Of a DNA stretch of 15,405 bases, positions 1 through 7,084 are shown piece by piece (within the stretch, counting starts at the first letter, position 1; each line of letters opens with the position of its first letter). The notes beneath the pieces are model-generated. The model ran no database searches. It was not told where the DNA came from and worked only from the letters and a program-made list of their open reading frames with translations. This DNA comes from an uncultured Clostridium sp. (GTDB lineage Bacteria; Bacillota; Clostridia; Lachnospirales; Lachnospiraceae). The stretch lies in the NCBI GenBank assembly GCA_938036545.1, contig CALHQJ010000037.1:1-15405 (forward strand), read 5' to 3'. Made by a program: the position numbers and the translations under genes.

Positions 1-2
1 GT

Positions 3-2480
3 CAGGAGATTCCGCCCAGAACCAGGGTGTGTACCTGCCAGAAATGTATTCGTACCGGCGATATTGAAAACATTGGAAAGACTGCCAGACACGGCACTTT
101 CTTTGAGATGCTCGGCAACTTCTCTTTCGGCGATTATTTTAAGCATGAAGCCATTGCCTGGTCCTGGGAATTTCTGACTCAGGTAGTAGGACTGGATCCA
201 GACAGACTGTATCCGTCTATTTATGTAGATGATGACGAGGCTTTTGAGATTTGGAATAAGGAAATCGGTATTCCTGCTGAGAGAATTTTCCGTTTTGGCA
301 AGGAAGACAACTTCTGGGAGCACGGTTCTGGTCCCTGCGGCCCATGTTCCGAGATTTATTATGACAGAGGCGAAAAATACGGCTGCGGAAAGCCGGATTG
401 TACCGTAGGCTGTGAATGTGACCGGTATATCGAAGTATGGAACAACGTATTTACCCAGTTTGATAATGACGGCCACGGCAATTATACGGATCTGGCCCAG
501 AAGAATATTGATACCGGTATGGGATTGGAGCGTCTAGCAGTAGTCGTACAGGACGTGGACTCTCTCTTTACTGTAGACACCAACAAGGCTTTACTGGATC
601 GGGTATGTGAGCTGGCTCATACAGAATACCAGAAGGAGCATGAGACCGATGTTTCCCTTCGTATTGTGACAGACCATATTAAGTCCTGCACTTTTATGAT
701 TTCTGACGGTATTATGCCTTCTAACGAAGGAAGAGGCTATGTACTGCGCCGTCTGCTGCGCCGCGCTGCCCGCCATGGAAGAAAACTGGGTATCGAGGGC
801 AAGTTCCTAGCCGATTTAAGCAGTACGGTTATCAGCCTTTCCAAAGACGGCTATCCGGAACTGGAAGAAAAGAAAGCCATGATTTTTAAAGTCCTTTCTG
901 AAGAAGAGGACAAATTCAATAAGACTATTGATCAGGGTCTTGCAATTTTGGCAGACATGGAAGAAAAGATGGCTGCTGAAGGAACAAAAGTTCTGTCTGG
1001 CGCAGACGCCTTTAAGTTATATGACACCTATGGATTCCCAGTTGACTTAACAAAGGAAATTCTGGAGGAAAAGGGCATGGAGGTAGACGAAGAAGGATTT
1101 GCCGCTTCCATGAAGGAACAGAAAGACAAGGCCAGAAAGGCCAGAAAGACTACCAACTACATGGGCGCAGATGTGACAGTATATCAGTCTATTGACGCTG
1201 CCATTACTACAAAGTTCGTAGGCTATGATCGTCTGGTACATGATTCCAGGATTACGGTTCTTACCACTGAGGATGAGATTGTAGAAGCCTTAACCGACGG
1301 CCAGAGAGGAACCATTTTAGTAGAAGAGACTCCTTTCTACGGCACCATGGGTGGCCAGCAGGGAGATGTTGGCATCATTACAGGTGCTAACGGCGAATTT
1401 AAGGTAGAAGATACCATTCATTTACAGGGCGGAAAAGTAGGACACGTAGGATTCATGGTAAAAGGAATGCTTCAGTCCGGTGAAACCGTTACCTTAAAGG
1501 TATGTGAGAGGAACCGTCATTTAACAGAAAAGAACCACAGTGCTACCCATCTGCTTCATAAAGCCCTGCGTACCGTATTGGGAACTCACGTAGAGCAGGC
1601 AGGCTCTCTGGTTACTCCAGATCGTCTGCGTTTTGACTTTACTCATTTTTCTGCCATGACTGCAGAAGAGATTGCCAGAGTAGAGGCAATTGTAAACGAG
1701 GAAATTCAGCATTCCTTACCAGTTGTTACAGAGGAAATGTCCTTAGAGGATGCAAAGAAGACCGGAGCTATGGCATTATTTGGTGAAAAATACAGCGATG
1801 TAGTCCGCGTGGTAAAAATGGGAGACTTCTCCACAGAGCTTTGCGGCGGTACTCACGTATGCGATACCGGTTCTATTCAGGCATTTAAGATTTTATCCGA
1901 AGCAGGCATTGCGGCAGGCGTCCGCCGTATTGAGGCCCTGACTGCTGACGGACTGATGAATTACTATAAAGAAACAGAACATGAGCTTCACCAGGCTGCT
2001 AAGACTGCCAAGACCACTCCGGCAGCGTTAAACGCCAAGATTGAAGCGATGTTAGAAGAAATCAAAGCCCTTCATTCTGAAAATGAGAAACTTAAGAGCA
2101 AACTGGCTAATGAGGCCATGGGCGACGTTATGGATCAGGTTCAGGAAATCAAAGGCGTAAAATTATTGGCAATTAAGGTGACAGACGTAGATATGAACGG
2201 CCTTAGAAATTTAGGCGACCAGTTAAAAGAAAAGCTGGGTGAAGGCGTTATCGTAATTGCATCTGTAGCAGACGGCAAAGTAAGCTTAATGGCAACTGCA
2301 ACAGACGGAGCCCAGAAGATGGGCGCCCATGCAGGAAATCTGATCAAAGCCATTGCCGGATTAGTCGGCGGCGGCGGCGGCGGACGTCCAAATATGGCTC
2401 AGGCAGGCGGAAAAAATCCTGCCGGAGTAGAAGATGCATTAAAAGAAGCTGCAAAAGTTGTCGGAGAACAGATAAAATAA
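3..2480 (+). CDS. alaS: Alanyl-tRNA synthetase, 5' end cut by window edge
   Basis: Class II synthetase that charges tRNA-Ala with alanine in the cytoplasm and hydrolyses mischarged Ser/Gly-tRNA-Ala. The frame is open from base 3 with no start, so about 55-60 N-terminal residues are probably missing (inference from family length); 825 residues are visible. The start of the fragment carries the class II core (TCQKCIRTGDIEN, then RHGTFFEMLGNFSFGDYF). Next come CGPCSEIYYDRG (from about base 336) and the motif DTGMGLERLA near 500-535. The editing domain shows its metal-site motifs HSATH (1536-1550) and CGGTH (1842-1856). The C-terminal DHHA1 domain ends in a run of six glycines followed by RPNMAQAGG. 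A cysteine-rich insertion (bases 384-419) follows the CGPC segment. The stop is TAA at 2478-2480; no terminator hairpin follows, and the rpsU promoter begins 10 bp later. Confidence 0.98.
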   Translation, partial: QEIPPRTRVCTCQKCIRTGDIENIGKTARHGTFFEMLGNFSFGDYFKHEAIAWSWEFLTQVVGLDPDRLYPSIYVDDDEAFEIWNKEIGIPAERIFRFGKEDNFWEHGSGPCGPCSEIYYDRGEKYGCGKPDCTVGCECDRYIEVWNNVFTQFDNDGHGNYTDLAQKNIDTGMGLERLAVVVQDVDSLFTVDTNKALLDRVCELAHTEYQKEHETDVSLRIVTDHIKSCTFMISDGIMPSNEGRGYVLRRLLRRAARHGRKLGIEGKFLADLSSTVISLSKDGYPELEEKKAMIFKVLSEEEDKFNKTIDQGLAILADMEEKMAAEGTKVLSGADAFKLYDTYGFPVDLTKEILEEKGMEVDEEGFAASMKEQKDKARKARKTTNYMGADVTVYQSIDAAITTKFVGYDRLVHDSRITVLTTEDEIVEALTDGQRGTILVEETPFYGTMGGQQGDVGIITGANGEFKVEDTIHLQGGKVGHVGFMVKGMLQSGETVTLKVCERNRHLTEKNHSATHLLHKALRTVLGTHVEQAGSLVTPDRLRFDFTHFSAMTAEEIARVEAIVNEEIQHSLPVVTEEMSLEDAKKTGAMALFGEKYSDVVRVVKMGDFSTELCGGTHVCDTGSIQAFKILSEAGIAAGVRRIEALTADGLMNYYKETEHELHQAAKTAKTTPAALNAKIEAMLEEIKALHSENEKLKSKLANEAMGDVMDQVQEIKGVKLLAIKVTDVDMNGLRNLGDQLKEKLGEGVIVIASVADGKVSLMATATDGAQKMGAHAGNLIKAIAGLVGGGGGGRPNMAQAGGKNPAGVEDALKEAAKVVGEQIK

Positions 2481-2490
2481 TAAAATCTTC

Positions 2491-2518
2491 TTGACGAATG
2501 GTAAATTTATGATATAAT
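2491..2518 (+). promoter_or_regulatory. Strong SigA-type promoter of rpsU, extended -10
   Basis: The -35 box TTGACG (2491-2496, 5 of 6 matches) and -10 box TATAAT (2513-2518, perfect) are 16 bp apart. A TG dinucleotide one base upstream of the -10 box (2510-2511) makes it an extended -10. Transcription should start near 2524-2526, giving a leader of about 70 nt before the rpsU start. The promoter lies just after the alaS stop and gives rpsU expression independent of alaS. The start site is inferred; the boxes are read directly. Confidence 0.88.
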
Positions 2519-2544
2519 CTATTCAGTGTGAAAAATACCCATAC

Positions 2545-2570
2545 AGTTGTATTGCGCACAATACACAACT
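2545..2570 (+). promoter_or_regulatory. Bulged hairpin in the rpsU leader
   Basis: AGTTGT (2545-2550) pairs with ACAACT (2565-2570), and ATTG (2551-2554) pairs with CAAT (2559-2562). This leaves a 4-nt loop and a 2-nt bulge (AC, 2563-2564). The hairpin ends directly against a purine-rich GGAGGGAGG tract (2571-2579). That tract is 14 nt from the ATG; a second Shine-Dalgarno match, AGGTG (2582-2586), sits 7 nt from the ATG and is the likelier ribosome site. The hairpin could affect initiation or RNA stability, which is inference. It matches no riboswitch class I recognise. Confidence 0.45.
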
Positions 2571-2593
2571 GGAGGGAGGTTAGGTGTGAGGCT

Positions 2594-2770
2594 ATGTCAA
2601 ACGTAATTGTTAAAGATAACGAGAGCTTAGACAGTGCTTTACGCAGATTCAAGAGAAACTGCGCAAAGGCTGGCATTCAGCAGGAAATTCGTAAAAGAGA
2701 GCATTACGAGAAACCAAGCGTAAGACGTAAGAAAAAGTCTGAAGCTGCAAGAAAGCGTAAGTATAACTAA
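2594..2770 (+). CDS. rpsU: Small ribosomal subunit protein bS21
   Basis: A 58-residue basic protein of the 30S subunit, found in the platform region near the 3' end of 16S rRNA and involved in initiation. The start MSNVIVKDNESLDSALRRFK is the family signature, and the tail KKKSEAARKRKYN is the usual Lys/Arg-rich C-terminus. An upstream ATG at 2528 would give 80 residues, but the added 22 residues match nothing in the family and are encoded by the leader hairpin. The start at 2594 has AGGTG 7 nt upstream and gives the normal length of about 57-70 residues. The gene has its own extended -10 promoter and an intrinsic terminator, so it appears to be transcribed alone. Confidence 0.97.
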   Translation: MSNVIVKDNESLDSALRRFKRNCAKAGIQQEIRKREHYEKPSVRRKKKSEAARKRKYN

Positions 2771-2780
2771 TGCTTATTTT

Positions 2781-2813
2781 AAAGTCCCAGTTTATAACTG
2801 GGACTTTTTCTTT
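2781..2813 (+). terminator. Intrinsic terminator after rpsU
   Basis: A perfect 12-bp stem (2781-2792 with 2796-2807) with a 3-nt TAT loop. Its core is GTCCCAG / CTGGGAC. The downstream T-rich tract is TTTTTCTTT (2805-2813). It begins 10 nt after the rpsU stop and separates rpsU from the sporulation genes that follow. The stem also carries AAA on its 5' side, so it could work weakly in the other direction. Confidence 0.93.
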
Positions 2814-2822
2814 GCTTAAAAG

Positions 2823-2830
2823 CATATACT
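2823..2830 (+). promoter_or_regulatory. Possible -10 element ahead of yqfC (SigE-like or SigA-like)
   Basis: CATATACT resembles the sporulation SigE -10 consensus (CATACAnT, 7 of 8 positions) and also contains a SigA-like TATACT. No good -35 element is visible, because the upstream bases belong to the rpsU terminator. B. subtilis yqfCD is known to belong to the mother-cell SigE regulon, which makes a SigE site plausible. Low confidence. Confidence 0.3.
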
Positions 2831-2860
2831 AAACAGAAATCACATATGCGGAAGTGACAG

Positions 2861-3127
2861 ATGTTTGCACAATCAAAAGAATTGCTGGTTACGTCTTTGA
2901 AATTTCCTGAAGATGTGGTAATGGGAGAAATGATGCTTTCCTTTGCAGGACGCAGGGCCTTGCTGGTAGAAAATTATCGTTCTATTGTCCTTTATACCGA
3001 TGAACTGATTAAGCTTCAGGGAAAAAACTGCAGACTGTGTGTTTCGGGAAGCCGGCTTTCTATCCAATATTATACCAGAGAAGAAATGAAGATAACGGGA
3101 CAGATCAAATCAGTACAATTTGACTAG
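2861..3127 (+). CDS. yqfC: Sporulation protein YqfC (YabP/YqfC family)
   Basis: An 88-residue protein of the YabP/YqfC family, which is restricted to endospore formers. In B. subtilis yqfC is expressed in the mother cell under SigE; its biochemical role is unknown. Recognisable family features are the N-terminal segment with LKFPEDVVMGE, the central alternating hydrophobic strands (ALLVENYRSIVLYTDE) and the C-terminal GxxLxIxYYTxEEMxIxGxI pattern. There is no membrane segment. The start is supported by GGAAGTGA (2850-2857), close to the ideal GGAGGTGA. An in-frame ATG at 2846 runs into TGA after three codons and is not the start. yqfD follows after 15 bp, and the pair is almost certainly co-transcribed. 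Confidence 0.9.
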   Translation: MFAQSKELLVTSLKFPEDVVMGEMMLSFAGRRALLVENYRSIVLYTDELIKLQGKNCRLCVSGSRLSIQYYTREEMKITGQIKSVQFD

Positions 3128-3142
3128 AAGGACGGTGATCGT

Positions 3143-4375
3143 ATGTATTGGAACATCCTTCATCTTTTAAAAGGAACGGTACGGGTACGGATTCTGGGAT
3201 TGTCGCCGGAACGTTTTTTCAATCTGTGCAGTGGGGGAGCCATTGAAATATGGGATTTAACTTATGAAGACGGAGTCTGTATCTGTTCCATGACCCTGCC
3301 GGACTTCTTTAAAATTCGGGCTTATGCTAGAAAAGCAAAGGTGCGGGCTGTGGTAGTGGAAAAAAAGGGACTTCCTTTTTTTATGCAGAAAAATCGAAGG
3401 AGAAAGCTTTATGGAATCGGTTTAGTCAGCTTTTTCGCCATCCTGTTCATCCTGTCTTTATTTGTATGGGAGATTGCCTTTCAGGGAAACTATCATTATA
3501 CCGATAATACCCTGGCCAGATTTTTAAATGAAAACCAGATTGTCTGCGGAATTTTAAAAAATCAGGTAGACTGCGAAGCGCTGGAATCCGCCATTCGTTC
3601 TGCGTTTCCCGAAATCACCTGGGTATCTGCCAGGATTTCCGGTACCAAGCTTCTGATACAGGTAAAAGAAAACGAGGTATTGTCGAAACTTCCAGAGAAG
3701 CAGGAGACGCCCTGTGATATAGCTGCCGATTATGACGGAGTGATTACCCATATGATTGTCCGTTCCGGCATACCAGCAGCAGCCATAGGAGACGAGGTGA
3801 AGAAGGGACAGATTTTGGTACGGGGCGCAGTGCCAATAACCAATGACAGCGATGAAGTAGTCGCAGAAAATCTGGTCTGCGCAGATGCAGACATTCAGGC
3901 CAGAAGCAGTTACAGCTACCGGAAAACATTTCCCATATCCCGCACGATTCTGACGGATACTGGAAATATAAGAAAGGGACTACTGATAAAAGCCGGCCCC
4001 TTTTCCGCCAGATTACTGATTCCTCCTAAAAAGGGAACGGCCTGGAGAACGGTAATCCAGGAGCATCAGGTAAAGTTGTTTGGCGATTTTTACCTGCCAA
4101 TCTGGTGGGGAAGCATTGCCGCCAGAGAAACGGTTTCTTATGAACGAACCTATACCCAAAAGGAGATGGAAGAAAAAGGAAAGGAGATCCATGATAATTT
4201 TTTACATAATTTAAGTGAAAAGGGGGTACACATTATTGAAAATAATGTTAAAATACTAAAAGATGCATCTTTATGCCATGTGGAAGGAACAGTATTAGGA
4301 GAAGGCCCTATAGGCCGCCTTCAGCCGGTTTCTTCTCACGGGGCAGAGCAGATGGAAAAGGCCCCACTGCCTTAA
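3143..4375 (+). CDS. yqfD: Sporulation protein YqfD
   Basis: A 410-residue membrane protein of the YqfD family, which occurs in endospore formers and is normally paired with YqfC. Residues 1-85 form a soluble basic N-terminal region, probably cytoplasmic, ending in a Lys/Arg patch (KNRRRK, 83-88). A single hydrophobic segment spans about residues 90-110. The remaining 300 residues should lie across the membrane, with a segment after the anchor that may be a small alpha/beta domain (residues 115-178, ending LLIQVKENE). Later segments include a hinge-like region near residue 205-225 (GDEVKKGQILVRGAVP). The ribosome site is AAGG followed by GGTGAT (3134-3139). YqfD is reported as required for efficient sporulation in B. 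subtilis; its mechanism is not established. phoH begins 32 bp downstream. Confidence 0.92.
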   Translation: MYWNILHLLKGTVRVRILGLSPERFFNLCSGGAIEIWDLTYEDGVCICSMTLPDFFKIRAYARKAKVRAVVVEKKGLPFFMQKNRRRKLYGIGLVSFFAILFILSLFVWEIAFQGNYHYTDNTLARFLNENQIVCGILKNQVDCEALESAIRSAFPEITWVSARISGTKLLIQVKENEVLSKLPEKQETPCDIAADYDGVITHMIVRSGIPAAAIGDEVKKGQILVRGAVPITNDSDEVVAENLVCADADIQARSSYSYRKTFPISRTILTDTGNIRKGLLIKAGPFSARLLIPPKKGTAWRTVIQEHQVKLFGDFYLPIWWGSIAARETVSYERTYTQKEMEEKGKEIHDNFLHNLSEKGVHIIENNVKILKDASLCHVEGTVLGEGPIGRLQPVSSHGAEQMEKAPLP

Positions 4376-4396
4376 GGCCAGGAAAGTAAAGGAGTT

Positions 4397-4411
4397 ATGG
4401 AAATTCCATGA
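4397..4411 (+). other. Four-codon leader ORF overlapping the phoH start
   Basis: ATG GAA ATT CCA TGA encodes MEIP and ends in TGA sharing two bases with the phoH ATG (4408). The only strong ribosome site, AAAGGAG (4388-4394), lies 2 nt from this first ATG and 13 nt from the phoH ATG. Both spacings are poor, so neither start is clearly favoured. The sequence ATGGAA-A-TTCCAT is also a perfect 6-1-6 dyad (4397-4409). It may be chance or a translational-coupling device for phoH; there is no direct evidence that it is translated. Confidence 0.25.
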
Positions 4412-5415
4412 GTATAGTAGACACAATGATTGACATTCCCGCAGAACATGAGAAAAATGTATGCGGCCAGTTTGATGCGTATTTAAAGAAAATTGAAAAG
4501 ACCCTTCATGTAACCATGGTAGCCAGAGACGGCGCCATTAAGATTATCGGACCGGAAGAGGCCATAGGCCAGGCAAAAGCCGTATTTCACGATTTGATTG
4601 AACTTTCTAAGAGAGGAAATACCATTACGGAACAAAACGTGGATTATGCACTGGCTCTTTCCTTTTCAGAAAGCAGCAGCAAGATTCTGGAAATTGACAA
4701 AGACATTATCTGCCGCACCATTGCCGGACGTCCGGTAAAGCCAAAGACTGTAGGGCAAAAGCAGTATGTGGATCAAATCCGCAATAAAATGATTGTATTC
4801 GGCATTGGCCCTGCTGGTACGGGAAAAACCTATCTGGCTATGGCCATGGCGATTCAGGCCTTTAAAAATGGGGAAGTAAGCCGGATTATCTTAACCCGCC
4901 CTGCCATTGAGGCCGGAGAAAAACTGGGATTTTTGCCTGGAGATCTGCAGAGCAAAATTGATCCCTACCTTCGCCCTCTGTACGATGCGCTGTATCAGAT
5001 TATGGGAGCAGAAACCTATCTGCACAATGCAGAAAAAGGCCTCATTGAGGTAGCGCCTCTGGCCTATATGAGAGGCCGCACACTTGATAATGCTTATATT
5101 ATTCTGGATGAGGCTCAAAATACCACTCCAGCCCAGATGAAGATGTTTTTGACCCGTATTGGATTCGGCTCAAAAGTAATCATTACCGGTGACCAGACCC
5201 AGAAAGATTTGCCGGCAGGCACTGTATCCGGCCTGGATACGGCTGTTAAAGTATTAAAGAAAATTGATGATATTGGTTTTTGTTACCTTAGCAACAGCGA
5301 TGTGGTGCGTCATCCGCTGGTTCAGAAAATTGTTCAGGCTTATGATGATTACGAGGCAAAAAATAAACCGGCCGAGAAGTCTTATTCAAAAGATAAATAC
5401 AGGAGGAAACCATGA
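4408..5415 (+). CDS. phoH: PhoH family P-loop NTPase (YbeZ-like)
   Basis: A cytoplasmic ATPase of 335 residues. Residues 1-105 are an N-terminal region with a KH-like RNA-binding fold in this family (known for the family, not visible by motif). The PhoH domain follows: Walker A GPAGTGKT (134-141), TRPAIEAGEKLGFLPGD (163-179), Walker B ILDEAQN (232-238), GDQTQ (261-265) and the late SDVVRH segment (297-302). The length is normal. The gene sits directly upstream of ybeY with a 4-bp ATGA overlap, an arrangement conserved widely in bacteria; the E. coli homologue YbeZ is linked to YbeY in rRNA maturation and ribosome quality control. The start lacks a well-spaced ribosome site, but no better start exists in frame. 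The tail (residues 315-335) is charged and probably disordered. Confidence 0.96.
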   Translation: MSIVDTMIDIPAEHEKNVCGQFDAYLKKIEKTLHVTMVARDGAIKIIGPEEAIGQAKAVFHDLIELSKRGNTITEQNVDYALALSFSESSSKILEIDKDIICRTIAGRPVKPKTVGQKQYVDQIRNKMIVFGIGPAGTGKTYLAMAMAIQAFKNGEVSRIILTRPAIEAGEKLGFLPGDLQSKIDPYLRPLYDALYQIMGAETYLHNAEKGLIEVAPLAYMRGRTLDNAYIILDEAQNTTPAQMKMFLTRIGFGSKVIITGDQTQKDLPAGTVSGLDTAVKVLKKIDDIGFCYLSNSDVVRHPLVQKIVQAYDDYEAKNKPAEKSYSKDKYRRKP

Positions 5416-5909
5416 GTATCACCATTGATTACGAGACCGAGCAGCAATTAGAAGTGGATTATGAACGGATTATCCGAGAAATCATAGAGGAATCGCTAGA
5501 TTACGAGGGGTGCCCTTACGAGGCGGAAATCAGCGTTCTCATAACGGATAACGAAGAAATCCAGGAAATTAACCGAGAATACCGGCAGATTGACCGGCCT
5601 ACGGACGTCCTGTCCTTTCCAATGCTGGAATATGAGAAGCCGTCGGATTTTTCCAGGGTAGAAGAAGAGTTTTGCGATTGTTTCAATCCGGAAACCGGAG
5701 AATTGATGCTGGGGGATATTATTTTATCTGTTGATAAAATTAAGGAACAGGCCCAGGTCTACGGCCATTCTGTAGAAAGGGAACTGGCATTTTTAGTAGC
5801 TCACAGCATGCTTCATTTATGTGGATATGATCATATGGAGGACGAAGAACGTCTGGTTATGGAGCAGAAACAGGAGGAAATTTTACAGCGGAAGGGGTAC
5901 AAAAGGTAA
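5412..5909 (+). CDS. ybeY: Endoribonuclease YbeY (rRNA maturation factor)
   Basis: A zinc-dependent single-strand endoribonuclease of 165 residues, involved in 16S rRNA 3'-end maturation and in 70S ribosome quality control. The catalytic metal motif H-x3-H-x5-H is intact as HSMLHLCGYDH, with H131, H135 and H141. Upstream are the family segments REYRxIDRPTDVLSFP (55-70) and LGDIILS (100-106). The ATG overlaps the phoH stop (ATGA, 5412-5415), and a perfect AGGAGG (5401-5406) sits inside the phoH 3' end, so the two genes are co-transcribed and probably translationally coupled. In many Firmicutes the next genes are dgkA/cdd/era; here a DUF3048 lipoprotein gene follows instead, with its ATG immediately after the ybeY TAA. 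Confidence 0.97.
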   Translation: MSITIDYETEQQLEVDYERIIREIIEESLDYEGCPYEAEISVLITDNEEIQEINREYRQIDRPTDVLSFPMLEYEKPSDFSRVEEEFCDCFNPETGELMLGDIILSVDKIKEQAQVYGHSVERELAFLVAHSMLHLCGYDHMEDEERLVMEQKQEEILQRKGYKR

Positions 5910-7064
5910 ATGAATAAACGGGGTAAGGTATGGAAATGGGCGGCAGCTGCAATACTGGCTGCTGCATTGGGGATGACAGGCTGTTCTGGAAAAGAAGCGG
6001 ATGCTTCTGCCACTTTGCCGGTTGAGACCACGGAAACACCGGAGACACAGACCAGGCCGGTTATCGAGATTAGTCAGGAAACTACAGAAGAAGACAAGGG
6101 AGAGCCGGATTATTATCTGCCAGAGGAACGTACAGAAGAAGACGGTAAAATACGTAGTTATCTGACTGGTGAATTAATTGATGTAAAGAAGGGAAACCGC
6201 CGTCCTCTGGCAGTGATGATGAGCAACGATAAACAGGCTCTGCCTCAATACGGCATTAATCGGGCCGGAGTGGTATATGAAGCGCCGGTTGAGGGGGATA
6301 TGAACCGGTACATGGCTCTAATCGAAGATTTTGACGATTTGGAACGAATCGGATCGGTCAGAAGCTGCCGTACCTATTATACGTATTTTGCCAGAGAATT
6401 TGAGGCAATTTATGCCCATTTCGGGCAAAGCACATTTGCAAAGCCCTATTTGGGAAAAGTGGTGGCAAATATTAACGGCATTGAAGGCGCAGGAAGTTCT
6501 GCCTATTACCGGACAAAAGACCGGAAAGCGCCTCACAATGCCTATACCAGCGGCCAGGGCATTTTAAAGGCAGCTGAAAAGTTAAATTATACCTGGGACT
6601 ATCCGGCAGATTATAAGGGGCATTACCGCTTTGCAAAAGGAACCGTAACCTTAGAAGAACGTCCTGGCGTAATAGATGCGGCATCTATAGAACCAGGTTA
6701 TCGGATGAATCAGGCAAAATTTGTCTACAATGAGGAGGACGGCCTGTATCACAGGTATCAGTATGGAAATGTCCACTCTGGGGATGAAGGCCCGATTGCA
6801 GTAAAAAATGTGCTGATCCAGTGGTGCCAGTGGGGACACTATGCCACAACTCCGTATTTAAACATTAATGTACATACCGGTTCCGGAGGTTACTATATCA
6901 CCAACGGGAAAGCCATTCCTATTACCTGGGAAAAAGACGGAGAGTACGGAGCCACCCGTTATTATGATCAGAATCATAATGAAATTACATTAAATACCGG
7001 AAAAACCTGGGTATGTATCATTGCCACCAAAGAAGCAGCCCAGGCGGTAAAAATTGAAGGATAA
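5910..7064 (+). CDS. DUF3048 (YerB-like) lipoprotein
   Basis: A 384-residue predicted lipoprotein. The N-terminus has a basic start (NKRGK), a hydrophobic stretch and a lipobox ending MTGC, giving a lipidated Cys25. A Thr/Glu-rich, low-complexity linker (26-80) follows, typical of surface lipoproteins. The DUF3048 core starts near RPLAVMMSND (98-107) with YGINRAGVVYEAPVEGDMNR (114-133) and RIGSVRSCRTYY. The C-terminal DUF3048 subdomain has GKAIPITWEKDGE, TRYYDQNHNEITLNTGKTW. B. subtilis YerB is the best-known relative; its function is not known. The ATG touches the ybeY stop with no gap; the nearest ribosome-site matches are GAAGGGG (5891-5897) and AAGG (5903-5906). This implies co-transcription with ybeY, though the function seems unrelated. 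Confidence 0.93.
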   Translation: MNKRGKVWKWAAAAILAAALGMTGCSGKEADASATLPVETTETPETQTRPVIEISQETTEEDKGEPDYYLPEERTEEDGKIRSYLTGELIDVKKGNRRPLAVMMSNDKQALPQYGINRAGVVYEAPVEGDMNRYMALIEDFDDLERIGSVRSCRTYYTYFAREFEAIYAHFGQSTFAKPYLGKVVANINGIEGAGSSAYYRTKDRKAPHNAYTSGQGILKAAEKLNYTWDYPADYKGHYRFAKGTVTLEERPGVIDAASIEPGYRMNQAKFVYNEEDGLYHRYQYGNVHSGDEGPIAVKNVLIQWCQWGHYATTPYLNINVHTGSGGYYITNGKAIPITWEKDGEYGATRYYDQNHNEITLNTGKTWVCIIATKEAAQAVKIEG

Positions 7065-7084
7065 CAGAAAGAGACTATAGTATT

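Noticed and set aside
591..776. Antisense ORFs of 60-124 codons opposite alaS, proB, proA and other genes
   Set aside because: They lie wholly within well-supported genes on the other strand, show no family features, and are explained by the codon use of the real genes.
2528..2593. Longer rpsU start at ATG 2528 giving an 80-residue protein
   Set aside because: The additional residues do not fit the bS21 family, and the start at 2594 has a ribosome site and gives the normal length.
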